DNA from: Comamonadaceae bacterium
GTDB taxonomy: Bacteria > Pseudomonadota > Gammaproteobacteria > Burkholderiales > Burkholderiaceae_C
Assembly: GCA_947442105.1 (NCBI GenBank)
Contig: CANEVH010000012.1
Span: 1 to 64,000 of the forward strand
Length of the DNA stretch: 64,000 nucleotides
Direction: 5' to 3'
The notes below the pieces were generated by a model that searched no databases, was not told the origin of the DNA, and saw only the letters and a list, made by a program, of their open reading frames with translations. Numbering within the stretch: the stretch's first letter is position 1; the number at the start of each line of letters is the position of its first letter. The position numbers and the translations under genes are program-made. This document shows, piece after piece, positions 33,715 through 43,132 of the stretch.

Positions 33715-34973
33715 CAAAGCACTCCTTCGAAAAATATTTGCCAACCGTTGTTGGAGCGGATCCAGTACTGGCGTTTGCGTTTGCCGGTGCGCTGTCCATC
33801 CACCACTTCACCAAAGGTGGTGACCATGGTCTCCGCCGAATCGTTCCAATGGAGATAGCTCAGGTCTTTAAGCTGCACATGGTGCCGATTGATTGCCTTC
33901 ATCTCCGACTTGATTTGGGGCAAATACTGATCCAAGGTCTTTCCATTGCTGGAAAAATCAGTCGTGTAAAATGCCCGCACCTTATTCAAATCGCCAGCGG
34001 CCTTTGCATCCCGCCAGGCGCTGAGCGCAGATTCAAAGGGCTTTGCTTGGGTTTGGAGCTGGCCCACAGGCTTCCAGACGAGCTGGGATGCGACCACCAC
34101 CGGGGTGTCCCCCACCGACACCCGGCGTATGAGCGCGACGATATCGGGGTTGGACAGCACCAGGCAGCCGTCGGTGGAGCGGGGTGCACGGGAAAACTGC
34201 TGTTGCGGCGTACCGTGCAGCCAAATACCACTGCCTGATTTGCCGCGCTTGATATCCAGGATGTTGGGGTAATTCAGCGGCATGGCGCCCGCACCATAGA
34301 ACTCGTTCAGCGCTTTGGGGTCCAAGTTGCTGGTAATGAAGTACACGCCCAGCGGGGTGCGCTGGTCACCCTCTTGGCTCTTGACGGTGCCTGCTTTGCC
34401 AATGGACACGTAGTAGTCCGCAGCGAGGCGCAGGCCCGAGGCGTCGTTGGTAAACAAGTACAGCCGCGAGCGCGAGATATCAATGGCGATTGCCGTTCGC
34501 GTTTGGGGCGCAATTTTCAGAAATTGGGCAGGAACGGTGCCCTCGGCGTGCCGCTCTTTGGCCGCTGCCACCCGGCGCTGCGACTCGTCCTTCAGCTCAG
34601 TAAGCACGGATGTGTCGAAACTGCTGGTGGCGCCCGGAATATCGCCCATAGACTTGAGTGTGCGGGTGCGCGCTGCCAATAAATCACCGTACACCAGTTG
34701 GGCGAGTTGAAAGTTCGGGGTGTCGCGCACCAGTTGTTCTGCCTGATGCAATGCTTGGCGGGTGTCGCCGTCGGCCATCAGGCGGTAAATCGCCAGCAAG
34801 CGCGCTTCAGGCGACCCTGCGATTTTTGGCGCCTTGCGTACCCCCGCACTGTCCGCGCTGCCCGCGCCGTCTTGCTGTGGCGCAGAGGTCGCCGCAAGGC
34901 AAGAAAACCCAATGGTCAGCGCGGCAGCCCCCCAAAAGAGCCTTTTGCAAGCGCCCAAGCCCCGAATATTCAT
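33714..34973 (-). CDS. YkuD-domain L,D-transpeptidase/carboxypeptidase, Csd6-like
   Basis: 419-aa exported protein (signal near residues 1-28, GFSCLAATS). Order: N-terminal helical region (about 50-150), YkuD catalytic domain (about 160-300) with HGTP and the active-site SRAPRSTDGCLVLSN (catalytic Cys), then an NTF2-like domain (about 310-419) ending YWIRSNNGWQIFFEGVL. This order matches Helicobacter Csd6, an L,D-carboxypeptidase that trims peptidoglycan and shapes the cell; classical Ldt proteins lack the NTF2-like end. The Csd6 assignment is by architecture; transpeptidase activity is the alternative. It follows a TPR gene whose product ends in a similar domain, and overlaps ppiA. Confidence 0.82.
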   Translation of the reverse strand: MNIRGLGACKRLFWGAAALTIGFSCLAATSAPQQDGAGSADSAGVRKAPKIAGSPEARLLAIYRLMADGDTRQALHQAEQLVRDTPNFQLAQLVYGDLLAARTRTLKSMGDIPGATSSFDTSVLTELKDESQRRVAAAKERHAEGTVPAQFLKIAPQTRTAIAIDISRSRLYLFTNDASGLRLAADYYVSIGKAGTVKSQEGDQRTPLGVYFITSNLDPKALNEFYGAGAMPLNYPNILDIKRGKSGSGIWLHGTPQQQFSRAPRSTDGCLVLSNPDIVALIRRVSVGDTPVVVASQLVWKPVGQLQTQAKPFESALSAWRDAKAAGDLNKVRAFYTTDFSSNGKTLDQYLPQIKSEMKAINRHHVQLKDLSYLHWNDSAETMVTTFGEVVDGQRTGKRKRQYWIRSNNGWQIFFEGVL

Positions 34974-35003
34974 GACAGGGATGCAATCATCAGACCCATC
35001 TGC

Positions 35004-36053
35004 TTAAGCACCGCCAACCGACTCACGAACAATTTTCCAAGCGTCGCCTTGCTTGACGAGTTCCAGCGTCTTGCGGCTAGAGATCGCAATACCATTGGCA
35101 CGGTAGTCTTGGCGGAATTTGGCTGTGGCCTTGTTGCCATTCACAGTGACCTGCAGCCCCTCCAACCGCACCGATATTTTGGATTTGCCTTCAATGCGCG
35201 AGCGCCGTTCCGCCTCCCACGCGCTGCGGCTTGCGCCGCCACTGGGACTGAAATCTTTGCCGTAGGCACTGAAATAGCCTTTGAGGTCTTTGTTAGACCA
35301 GGCCGCGCCCCAGTTCAAAACCGCAGTCTTTGCATCAAGTACTGCAGCATCGGCTGCTGATTTGCCTGCAGCCGGTGGCTGGGTAGTTGGCTGTGTAGTG
35401 GGCTTTGCCGCTGGTTTGGTGCTAGGCAGAGAATTCGCCGCCACATCACGCGCCAGCGCCGACGTGGGGGAGGGCGCTGGCGTGGGGACTACTGCGGCGG
35501 GCTTGGCAGGGCTGGCGGCGGCCAAGAGCGTGATTTTGGGCTGGCCGGGGCCGACCAGTTGGCGCACCAAGGCCAGCTTGGGGCTGACTGCGGCACTGGT
35601 GCCCTCTATCTGCAAGGCCTTGCTGTAGGCGGCGCTGGACAGCTTGGCATACACATCGCCCAAGTTGTCGTGCGCCGTGGCGTAGCTGGGATGGGTTCGC
35701 AGGGCGGCTTCAAAAGCGCCGCGCGCCTTGTCCATCTGGTTTTGGTCGGCGTAAATCACGCCCAAGTTGTTGTAGGGCTCGGGCAGGTCTGGAAACTCTT
35801 CCGTCAATCGGGTGAAGGTGGCGATTGCATCCGCTGCTTTACCGGCATCGCGCTGGGCCACCCCTTTGAGAAAACGCATTTGCGCGTCGCGCGGCTTGTT
35901 GGAGAGAAAGCTATCCGCCTTGGTGATTGCCTCGGCGTATTTTCCATCGCGAGACAACTGGGCGACGTCGCTGTATTCATCCGCACGCGCCGATGCTCCA
36001 AAGGCTGCAAAAAGCGAAGCTAAAAAGACGATCCGGGCGCAGCGCAGCATCAT
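35004..36053 (-). CDS. Exported TPR protein with C-terminal NTF2-like domain
   Basis: 349 aa. Signal peptide about residues 1-23 (FLASLFAAFGASARADE), then three or four TPR units (GKYAEAITKADSFLSNKP, DLPEPYNNLGVIYADQNQMD, HPSYATAHDNLGDVYAKL), a Pro/Ala/Thr-rich linker (about 175-235) and an NTF2-like domain starting AVLNWGAAWSNKDLKGYFSAYG. A similar module ends the next gene. It probably acts in the periplasm as a scaffold partner of the YkuD protein; that is inference from adjacency and the shared domain. The start could be ATG 36053, ATG 36050 or GTG 36086; none has a strong ribosome site. It is divergent from cysS. Confidence 0.78.
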   Translation of the reverse strand: MMLRCARIVFLASLFAAFGASARADEYSDVAQLSRDGKYAEAITKADSFLSNKPRDAQMRFLKGVAQRDAGKAADAIATFTRLTEEFPDLPEPYNNLGVIYADQNQMDKARGAFEAALRTHPSYATAHDNLGDVYAKLSSAAYSKALQIEGTSAAVSPKLALVRQLVGPGQPKITLLAAASPAKPAAVVPTPAPSPTSALARDVAANSLPSTKPAAKPTTQPTTQPPAAGKSAADAAVLDAKTAVLNWGAAWSNKDLKGYFSAYGKDFSPSGGASRSAWEAERRSRIEGKSKISVRLEGLQVTVNGNKATAKFRQDYRANGIAISSRKTLELVKQGDAWKIVRESVGGA

Positions 36054-36228
36054 GGAATGGTGGGAATTTTTTCGGAAAAAGGGCACAAAACGGCCGCCGA
36101 TATACTGCGGGACATTGTAGCGGAGGGGGCTCTGCGGCTTCGTTTAGGGCCCAGTTCAGGCTCCGTCTCAGACGCGCACTCCCTAGCGCGGCCCGCTTTC
36201 CCGCCTTGGTTTGGTTTAAGAAATTTTC

Positions 36229-37650
36229 ATGAGTTTGCGCATCCATAACACCTTGTCCCGCCAGTTGAACGTGTTTAGCCCGCTTGTGGCGGGTCATGTG
36301 CGCATGTACGTCTGCGGCATGACTATTTACGACCTTTGCCATATCGGCCACGCCCGCATGATGATGGCTTTCGATGTGGTGCAGCGTTGGCTCAAGGCCA
36401 GCGGCTACCAGGTCACCTATGTGCGCAACATCACCGACATTGACGACAAGATCATCCGGCGCGCTCTGGAGCGCGGCATCACCATCCGCGCGCTCACCGA
36501 CGAGATGATCGAAGCCATGCACCAAGACATCAGTGCCTTGGGCATTGAGCCCCCCACCCTGGAGCCGCGCGCCACCGACTATGTGCCGCAAATGCTGCGG
36601 ATGATCAGCAAACTCGAACACATGGGACTGGCCTACCGCGCCAGCAGCGGAGACGTGAATTTTGCGGTGCGCAAATTCCCGGGCTATGGCAAGTTGTCGG
36701 GCAAATCGCTGGACGAATTGCGCGCGGGTGAGCGCGTGGCGGTGCACGACGGCAAAGAAGACCCTCTGGACTTTGTGCTGTGGAAAGCCGCCAAGGAAAG
36801 CGAACCCGAGGACGCCAAGTGGGACAGCGACTTTGGCCAGGGCCGACCGGGCTGGCACATCGAATGCTCGGCCATGGGCTGCGATACTTTGGGCGAAACC
36901 TTCGACATCCACGGCGGCGGCGCTGATTTGCAGTTTCCGCACCACGAAAACGAAATTGCACAAAGCGAGGGCGCCAACGGCAAACCGTTGGCGCGGTTTT
37001 GGGTGCACAACGGCTTTGTGCGGGTGGACAACGAGAAGATGTCCAAAAGCCTGGGCAACTTTTTCACCATCCGCGAGGTGCTGGATAAATACAAAGCAGA
37101 AGTCGTGCGGTTTTTTCTGATTCGCACCCACTACCGCACGGCGTTGAATTACAGCGATGTGCACTTGGATGACGCAAACCAGGCGCTCAACCGTCTCTAC
37201 ACTGCCCTCAAGCTGGTGGCGCCACAGGACGTGTCCATCGACTGGACCGAACCCTATGCTGCGCGCTTCAAAGCCGCTATGGACGAGGACTTTGGTACGC
37301 CCGAAGCGGTCGCCGTGCTGTTTGACCTGGCCGGTGAAGTGAACCGCACGCACTCCGCGCATTTGTCGGGCGTGCTCAAGGCGCTGGGCGCATGCCTGGG
37401 CCTGTTGCAACAAGATCCAGGAGTTTATTTTCAGATGCGCGTGGGCACCGTGAACCATGCCAGCCCGCTGAGCGCAGCGGCCTCTGACAACACGTTTGGA
37501 CCGGCGGAAATTGAAAGCCTCATCGCCGAGCGCGCCCAAGCCAAGGCGGCCAAGAATTTTGGCGAGGCGGACCGCATTCGCCAAAGCCTGCTTGAGCGCG
37601 GCATTGTGCTCAAAGACACGCCCCAGGGCACCCGTTGGGAGGCGGTGTAG
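36229..37650 (+). CDS. cysS: Cysteinyl-tRNA synthetase
   Basis: 473-aa class I aminoacyl-tRNA synthetase. The HIGH motif is CHIGHAR (38-41), KMSKS is at 270-274, and zinc ligands include Cys in YVCGMTIYD and WHIECSAMG with HHENE. The ANNEALING DALR-type helical domain and a C-terminal zinc-free tail follow. It opens a plus-strand block with an AlkA-type glycosylase, accA, tilS and lysC, and is divergent from the TPR-YkuD-ppi-lpxH run. Confidence 0.97.
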   Translation: MSLRIHNTLSRQLNVFSPLVAGHVRMYVCGMTIYDLCHIGHARMMMAFDVVQRWLKASGYQVTYVRNITDIDDKIIRRALERGITIRALTDEMIEAMHQDISALGIEPPTLEPRATDYVPQMLRMISKLEHMGLAYRASSGDVNFAVRKFPGYGKLSGKSLDELRAGERVAVHDGKEDPLDFVLWKAAKESEPEDAKWDSDFGQGRPGWHIECSAMGCDTLGETFDIHGGGADLQFPHHENEIAQSEGANGKPLARFWVHNGFVRVDNEKMSKSLGNFFTIREVLDKYKAEVVRFFLIRTHYRTALNYSDVHLDDANQALNRLYTALKLVAPQDVSIDWTEPYAARFKAAMDEDFGTPEAVAVLFDLAGEVNRTHSAHLSGVLKALGACLGLLQQDPGVYFQMRVGTVNHASPLSAAASDNTFGPAEIESLIAERAQAKAAKNFGEADRIRQSLLERGIVLKDTPQGTRWEAV

Positions 37651-37652
37651 CC

Positions 37653-38297
37653 ATGGAGCCCGCTAGCACGACGGTCTTGGTCAAGCCTGACTTTTGGGAC
37701 GAAGCCTGCAAGCACCTGATGAAAAAAGACCGGGTGATGAAGCGCCTGATTCCGCAGTTCAAGGACGCGGCGCTAGAAAGCCGCGGGGACGCGTTCGTGA
37801 CCCTGGCACGCAGCATCGTGGGTCAACAAATATCGGTCAAGGCGGCGCAAACCGTGTGGGACCGCTTTGCCCTCCTGCCCAAGGGGATGACGCCGTCCAA
37901 CGTGCTGCGTCTCAAGGTCGATGACATGCGCGCAGCGGGCCTGAGCGCGCGCAAGGTGGAGTATTTGGTGGACCTGGCCCTGCACTTTGACGACCAACGC
38001 TTGCGCGTAGACACCTGGGCCGGCCTGGGCGATGAAGAAATCATCGGGGAGCTGGTGGCCATTCGCGGCATTGGCCGCTGGACGGCGGAGATGTTTCTGA
38101 TCTTTCACCTGATGCGCCCCAACGTACTGCCTTTGGATGATGTGGGGCTGATCAATGGCATCAGCCGCAGTTATTTCTCGGGCGAAATGGTCAGCCGCAG
38201 CGACGCGCGCGAAGTGGCCGCCGCCTGGGCGCCCTACTGCAGCGTAGCGACTTGGTATATTTGGCGATCGCTGGACCCGGTTCCAGTCGCCTACTAG
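37653..38297 (+). CDS. DNA-3-methyladenine glycosylase, AlkA-like
   Basis: 214-aa HhH-GPD base-excision enzyme that removes alkylated purines. The helix-hairpin-helix is LVAIRGIGRWTAEMF and the catalytic Asp is in LPLDDVGL, about 20 residues later. The N-terminal beta domain of E. coli AlkA is missing, so it is the short Mag1/AlkA-type form. ATG 37653 starts 2 bp after the cysS stop; a TTG upstream inside cysS is less likely. Confidence 0.9.
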   Translation: MEPASTTVLVKPDFWDEACKHLMKKDRVMKRLIPQFKDAALESRGDAFVTLARSIVGQQISVKAAQTVWDRFALLPKGMTPSNVLRLKVDDMRAAGLSARKVEYLVDLALHFDDQRLRVDTWAGLGDEEIIGELVAIRGIGRWTAEMFLIFHLMRPNVLPLDDVGLINGISRSYFSGEMVSRSDAREVAAAWAPYCSVATWYIWRSLDPVPVAY

Positions 38298-38348
38298 GCG
38301 GGGCTGCACGCCCTGGCTGTGGGGCAGCAACGCAAAAGGAGAGTGCAT

Positions 38349-39326
38349 ATGGCCAAAAAAACATTTTTGGATTTCGAGGCGCCTGTGGCCGAACTCGAAG
38401 AAAAAATCGAAGAGCTGCGCTACGTGCAAAACGAGTCGGCGGTGGACATTTCCGCTGAAATCGACCAGCTCAGCAAAAAGAGCCAACAGTTGGTCAAAGA
38501 CATCTACAGCACCCTCACGCCCTGGCAAATCACCAAAATTGCCCGCCACGCGGAGCGCCCGTACACGCTGGACTACATCAACGAGATATTCACCCATTTT
38601 GTGGAGCTCCATGGCGACCGGCACTTTGCCGACGACCTGAGCATTGTGGGCGGCCTGGCCCGCTTTAACGGCACGCCGTGCATGGTGCTAGGGCAGCAAA
38701 AAGGGCGCGACACCAAAGAGCGCGGTCTGCGCAACTTTGGCATGAGCAAGCCCGAGGGCTACCGCAAAGCGCTGCGCTTGATGAAGTTGGCCGAAAAGTT
38801 TGGCTTGCCGGTGTTTACTTTCGTGGACACACCGGGCGCTTACCCTGGCATTGACGCTGAAGAGCGCGGCCAGTCCGAGGCCATTGGACGCAATATTTTT
38901 GAGATGGCGCAGCTCGAAGTGCCCATCATCACCACCATCATTGGTGAGGGCGGCTCGGGCGGGGCGCTGGCCATTTCGGTGGCTGACCAAGTGGTCATGC
39001 TGCAGTACGCCATTTATTCGGTGATCAGCCCCGAGGGTTGCGCTTCGATTTTGTGGAAAACCTCCGACAAAGCGCAAGACGCCGCCGATGCCCTGGGCAT
39101 CACTGCGCTGCGACTCAAAGCCCTGGGCCTGGTGGACAAAATCGTGAGCGAGCCCGTGGGTGGCGCGCACCGCGACCCCAAGCAGGCAGCAGTTTTCTTG
39201 AAACGCGCCTTGGGCGATGCCTACCGCCAAATCAGCGACCTCAAGGTCAAAGAACTGCTGGACCGCCGTTACGACCGCTTGCAAAGCTACGGGCGCTTCA
39301 CGGACACCAAGGCCAGCGCCAAATAG
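38349..39326 (+). CDS. accA: Acetyl-CoA carboxylase carboxyltransferase subunit alpha
   Basis: 325 aa, usual length. With AccD it transfers carboxyl from carboxybiotin to acetyl-CoA in fatty-acid synthesis. Blocks: [17 protein letters not shown] start, [36 protein letters not shown] and [21 protein letters not shown] precedes ATG 38349. It is followed by tilS 13 bp later. Confidence 0.97.
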   Translation: MAKKTFLDFEAPVAELEEKIEELRYVQNESAVDISAEIDQLSKKSQQLVKDIYSTLTPWQITKIARHAERPYTLDYINEIFTHFVELHGDRHFADDLSIVGGLARFNGTPCMVLGQQKGRDTKERGLRNFGMSKPEGYRKALRLMKLAEKFGLPVFTFVDTPGAYPGIDAEERGQSEAIGRNIFEMAQLEVPIITTIIGEGGSGGALAISVADQVVMLQYAIYSVISPEGCASILWKTSDKAQDAADALGITALRLKALGLVDKIVSEPVGGAHRDPKQAAVFLKRALGDAYRQISDLKVKELLDRRYDRLQSYGRFTDTKASAK

Positions 39327-39339
39327 CGGATCACCGGCC

Positions 39340-40308
39340 ATGAGCCCGTCGCTCGACGCGGCCATCCAGCAGTTCGCGCCCGCCTTGCCACTTGCGGTGG
39401 CTTTCAGTGGCGGCGCAGATTCCACGGCCTTGCTGCTGGCTTGCGTGCAGCGCTGGCCGGGCCAGGTGGTGGCCGTGCACGTGAACCATAACCTCCAAGC
39501 TGCGGCACCGGCATTCGAGGCCCACTGCCAGGCCGTTTGCGCGCGGCTTGGTGTCCCCTTAACCATCGAATATGTGGACGCACACGCGGCGCCTGGACAA
39601 AGCCCGGAAGATGCCGCCCGCATTGCGCGCTACGCGGCCTTGGACCGCTTTGCCCGGTCCGCGCATCCTGACAGGCCAATGGCTTCGGTGGCACTGGCCC
39701 AACATGCCGATGACCAGGTGGAAACCATGCTGTTGGCGCTGGGTCGTGGCGCCGGTTTGGCGGGCCTGAGCGCCATGCCTGCACACTGGGTTCGCCACGG
39801 GGTGGACTTTTACCGCCCCTTGTTGGCGGTCAGTGCTGCGGATATTCGCCAATGGCTGTTCTTGCGCGGCGAGTCGTTTATTGACGACCCGAGCAATGCG
39901 GACATCTCCTTTTTACGCAACCACATTCGGGCGCGGCTGATGCCAGCCTTGCGCGAGGCGTTTCCACACTACGCCCAAACCTTGGCACGCAGCGCCGCGC
40001 ATGCGGCCCAGGGGCAAGCGCTGTTGACCGAAATCGCGGCAGCAGATTGGCTGAGCGTCTGTGACGAGGCGGGAACCGCGCCGCAGATCAAACGCTTGCA
40101 GGCCTTGAGCGCAGCGCGCCAGGCCAACCTGCTGCGGCTTTGGCTAGTTCAGCACTGCCATACCCAGGCCAGTAGCGCGCAGTTGCGCGAGTTAATGCGT
40201 CAGATAGCCGCCTGCACCACGCGCGGACACGGCATTGACATCAAGGTGGGCCATGGCTTTGTGCGGCGCTGCAAGCAGGTGTTGGCTTGGTACACTTCGA
40301 CGGTTTAG
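39340..40308 (+). CDS. tilS: tRNA(Ile)-lysidine synthase
   Basis: 322-aa PP-loop ATPase that converts the wobble C of tRNA-Ile(CAU) to lysidine. The PP-loop is AFSGGADST (about residues 19-27), followed by VHVNHNLQ and LAQHADDQVETMLLALGRGAGLAGL. It is about 110 residues shorter than E. coli TilS and lacks the C-terminal domain, as seen in related bacteria. ATG 39340 lies 13 bp after accA; a longer overlapping frame encodes no family sequence. Confidence 0.93.
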   Translation: MSPSLDAAIQQFAPALPLAVAFSGGADSTALLLACVQRWPGQVVAVHVNHNLQAAAPAFEAHCQAVCARLGVPLTIEYVDAHAAPGQSPEDAARIARYAALDRFARSAHPDRPMASVALAQHADDQVETMLLALGRGAGLAGLSAMPAHWVRHGVDFYRPLLAVSAADIRQWLFLRGESFIDDPSNADISFLRNHIRARLMPALREAFPHYAQTLARSAAHAAQGQALLTEIAAADWLSVCDEAGTAPQIKRLQALSAARQANLLRLWLVQHCHTQASSAQLRELMRQIAACTTRGHGIDIKVGHGFVRRCKQVLAWYTSTV

Positions 40309-40330
40309 TTTCGAAAAAAATACCAAGCCC

Positions 40331-41599
40331 ATGGCACTCATAGTTCATAAATACGGTGGAACCTCTATGGGCTCCACCGAGCGTATCCGCAACGTCGCCA
40401 AACGGGTGGCCAAATGGGCCCGCGCTGGCCACCAAATGGTGGTGGTGCCGTCGGCCATGAGTGGCGAAACCAACCGCTTGCTCGGCTTGGCCAAAGAGCT
40501 GGCTCCGTCCAAGCAAACCACCGACTATGAGCGTGAACTCGACATGCTCGCATCCACCGGAGAGCAGGCGTCCAGCGCCTTGCTGGCTATCGCGCTGCAA
40601 GCCGAAGGCCTGCAATCGGTCAGCTACGCCGGCTGGCAAGTCCCCATCCGCACCGATAGCGCTTACACCAAAGCGCGCATCGAATCTATTGATGACCTGC
40701 GGGTTCGTGCGGACCTGGATGCGGGCAAAGTGGTGATCGTCACCGGCTTTCAGGGCGCAGATGCCATGGGCAACATCACAACGCTGGGTCGCGGCGGTTC
40801 AGACACCTCGGCCGTGGCCGTAGCCGCAGCCATGAAAGCGCAAGAATGCCTGATCTACACCGACGTGGATGGTGTCTACACCACCGACCCGCGCGTGGTG
40901 CCACAAGCGCGCCGTTTGCACACCGTGAGCTTTGAGGAAATGCTGGAAATGGCCTCCATGGGCTCCAAGGTGCTGCAGATTCGCTCGGTGGAATTTGCCG
41001 GCAAATACCGCGTTCCCCTGCGCGTGCTCAGCAGCTTTACCCCTTGGGACATCGACATTGACGTCGAGGCCCGCTCTGGAACATTGATTACTTTTGAGGA
41101 AGACGAACACATGGAACAAGCCGTTGTATCTGGCATTGCATTCAACCGCGACGAGGCCAAGATTTCGGTCTTGGGTGTGCCAGACAAGCCAGGCATCGCC
41201 TACCAAATTCTGGGCGCCATAGCGCAAGCCAATATCGATGTGGATGTGATCATCCAAAACCTGAGCAAAGACGGCAAAACCGACTTCAGCTTTACCGTGA
41301 ACCGGGGCGATTTCGCCAAGGCCATGGACCTGTTGCGCAGCAACGTGCTCCCCAGCCTGGGTGCGCAAGACGTGGTCGGCGACACCAAAATCTGCAAAGT
41401 CTCCATCGTGGGCATCGGAATGCGCAGCCACGTGGGTATCGCCAGCAAAATGTTTGGTGTGCTGAGTGAAGAGGGCATCAACATTCAGATGATCTCGACC
41501 TCCGAAATCAAGACCTCTGTCGTGATCGACGAAAAATACATGGAGCTGGCCGTACGTGCCCTGCACAAAGCCTTTGATTTGGACCAGCCGGCGGCCTAA
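40331..41599 (+). CDS. lysC: Aspartate kinase
   Basis: 422 aa. It phosphorylates aspartate, the first step toward lysine, threonine and methionine. It has the kinase domain (KYGGTSMGSTERI, then TLGRGGSDTSAVAVAAA) followed by two ACT domains from about residue 265 that bind lysine/threonine for feedback control. A GAGGAAG site followed eight bases later by an in-frame ATG (41111) would allow separate synthesis of the ACT-domain beta subunit (MEQAVVSGIAF onward, 162 aa). It is the last protein gene before tRNA-Ser and links with dapC/D/E and thrB in this window. Confidence 0.96.
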   Translation: MALIVHKYGGTSMGSTERIRNVAKRVAKWARAGHQMVVVPSAMSGETNRLLGLAKELAPSKQTTDYERELDMLASTGEQASSALLAIALQAEGLQSVSYAGWQVPIRTDSAYTKARIESIDDLRVRADLDAGKVVIVTGFQGADAMGNITTLGRGGSDTSAVAVAAAMKAQECLIYTDVDGVYTTDPRVVPQARRLHTVSFEEMLEMASMGSKVLQIRSVEFAGKYRVPLRVLSSFTPWDIDIDVEARSGTLITFEEDEHMEQAVVSGIAFNRDEAKISVLGVPDKPGIAYQILGAIAQANIDVDVIIQNLSKDGKTDFSFTVNRGDFAKAMDLLRSNVLPSLGAQDVVGDTKICKVSIVGIGMRSHVGIASKMFGVLSEEGINIQMISTSEIKTSVVIDEKYMELAVRALHKAFDLDQPAA

Positions 41600-41634
41600 A
41601 GTCGCCGCCCAAACCGTGTGATAATCGCAGCACT

Positions 41635-41727
41635 GGAAACGTGACCGAGTGGCCGAAGGTGCTCCCCTGCTAAGGGAGTATGGGGTGTAGAGCCTCATCG
41701 AGGGTTCGAATCCCTCCGTTTCCGCCA
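41635..41727 (+). tRNA. tRNA-Ser (anticodon GCT)
   Basis: Cloverleaf with acceptor GGAAACG pairing CGTTTCC, discriminator G and encoded CCA (41725-41727). The anticodon stem-loop is CTCCC-CTGCTAA-GGGAG with anticodon GCT at 41669-41671, reading AGC/AGU. The T arm contains GGTTCGAATCC. The long variable arm is the serine type. It lies 35 bp after lysC. Confidence 0.97.
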
Positions 41728-41951
41728 GTTTGCGCTCAAAGCAGCTCAAATCTGTGCATCAAAAATCCCCTGCCATTCGCAAATAAATCAAATCCGCACA
41801 ATTCAAGCCATGCTCTGATCGTGGCACGGCGCAGGGTACAAAAGGCAGCGACACGATGAGCCTGCATTTGAACCGCACGCACTGCACGCGGTTTGTTCGC
41901 GGTCTGGGTTTGCCATTTTGATCTTGCCTTCGCTGCCTACTGACGGGGTAG
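41728..41951. other. Intergenic region after tRNA-Ser
   Basis: 224 bp with no supported gene; frames here are antisense or off-frame to the neighbouring hydrolase. I looked for a repeat of the tRNA 3' end, as an integration scar would give, and saw none in the window. Confidence 0.4.
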
Positions 41952-42869
41952 TCACTTCGTGCTGAGTTCCATGCTCTGTACTTGTGCAGGGGGGTTGCAA
42001 TCTCCGTGGTGAAGTGCGCTCAGGAAGTTGCCTATGGTCAGGGCGACTAGCGCTTCGGTCCGGTGCGAAAGGCCAATCCCGGCGAAATTCAGGTGACTGG
42101 ATCCATCTATGACCCCCAACCACTTGCACCCCGGCGCTATGTTGTTGAACGGCTTGGTGCGCGTTTCCCAAGAGCCGCCACCGAGTTCGGTGTCCTCGGT
42201 ACCGGTGAGCAGCAACACCGGCTTTTGAATGTCCGCCCATGCGTTTGCAGGAAAGATCGACCCAGCGCCTTGGGGTGACAGCGCGATGTAGACGTGGAAG
42301 GCGTCGGTGCCCTGGACACCGAGCTTGTTTCTCGCACCCGCTTCCATCATGGCCGTTGCAGCGCCCATGGAGTGGCCTATCAACACCGATTCTTCCGCTT
42401 CGCACCGGTCTTTGGCCCAGCGCTTTGCTGCGGCGATGTCCATGAACCTGCCGCGATAGGCATCGGGCTCGTTGATCAGTTCGGCCAGGCCCTCGCGAAG
42501 CCCTTTGCGCTGAACGTGCTCGCGCACCGCGCGTCGACCGCTTTCCGGGTGATCTAGCACTACGGCAAGGTAGCCGAGTGTGGACAGGGTTGTTCCCAGG
42601 TACCGATAGCCCTTTTCAGAACCTCCGGCCCCCGGCGAAATGATGCTAATTCCTTGGCAGGTCGGCGAAGCTGGGGCATACGCCGTCGCTTGAATACGCT
42701 TGTGGTCCTGTCGCTGCAACTGGAGTGCCTCTTGAGAATGGGCCATGCCGACGACTCCGAGAAAGAGTAACAAACTGGTGCCGAGCACGCATCGGGCGAG
42801 TGAAAACATAGGACATAGGGTCGCGCCAGGCGTGTGGCCGGGCGCTGCGGGGGTGGTAAAGGCAGACAT
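41952..42869 (-). CDS. Exported alpha/beta hydrolase
   Basis: 305 aa. A hydrophobic segment (FSLARCVLGTSLLLFLGVVG, residues 22-41) followed by MAHSQE looks like a signal peptide. The nucleophile elbow is IGHSMGAATAM; acid and base candidates are in LLTGTEDTELGG and DGSSHLNFAG. The GHSMGA elbow and TYAP-like N-terminal block suggest a dienelactone-hydrolase or lipase/PAF-AH-like esterase. ATG 42809 (MFSLARCV) is an equally good start and gives a cleaner signal peptide. It stands alone on the minus strand between tRNA-Ser and modE. Substrate unknown. Confidence 0.78.
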   Translation of the reverse strand: MSAFTTPAAPGHTPGATLCPMFSLARCVLGTSLLLFLGVVGMAHSQEALQLQRQDHKRIQATAYAPASPTCQGISIISPGAGGSEKGYRYLGTTLSTLGYLAVVLDHPESGRRAVREHVQRKGLREGLAELINEPDAYRGRFMDIAAAKRWAKDRCEAEESVLIGHSMGAATAMMEAGARNKLGVQGTDAFHVYIALSPQGAGSIFPANAWADIQKPVLLLTGTEDTELGGGSWETRTKPFNNIAPGCKWLGVIDGSSHLNFAGIGLSHRTEALVALTIGNFLSALHHGDCNPPAQVQSMELSTK

Positions 42870-43132
42870 CGCAAATATTCTTTCAATTCAATTCAATGCA
42901 CGGATAGCGTGGTGGACTGCACTGTAGGCAAAGCCTTGCGTGCTAAGCAGCACTTTGCGACCAAGTGCACAAGGCGGATGCCGGACGGTGAAACGGGCGC
43001 ATATCGGTAGCGCATGTTGGCGGGCATTGTTCGGGAGGCAATGTTTGGCAGTCAATGTTTGGTGGGTAAGGCCTCTGGCAGCGGTGTAAGTCGTCCAGTG
43101 AGCAGCCAAACCGCTGCGCGGCGCAGAGCCGA
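42870..43132. other. Intergenic region between the hydrolase and modE
   Basis: 263 bp upstream of the hydrolase start. It contains ATTCA tandem triplication just before the gene (around 42886-42898) and a direct repeat CAATGTTTGG at 43039-43048 and 43053-43062. No gene is supported; the repeats could be operator half-sites or chance. Confidence 0.4.

Noticed and set aside
35977-37584. 535-codon minus-strand frame
   Set aside because: Antisense to cysS, which has intact HIGH and KMSKS motifs.
37635-37652. Start of the AlkA-type gene at TTG inside cysS
   Set aside because: ATG 37653 gives the family N-terminus; the six extra residues have no support.
43039-43062. CAATGTTTGG direct repeat as an operator
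   Set aside because: Two ten-base copies 14 bp apart with no known regulator or conserved partner; recorded only as part of the gap.
41635-43132. tRNA-Ser as an integration site with an island downstream
   Set aside because: No repeat of the tRNA 3' end, no integrase gene and only one hydrolase gene before modE.
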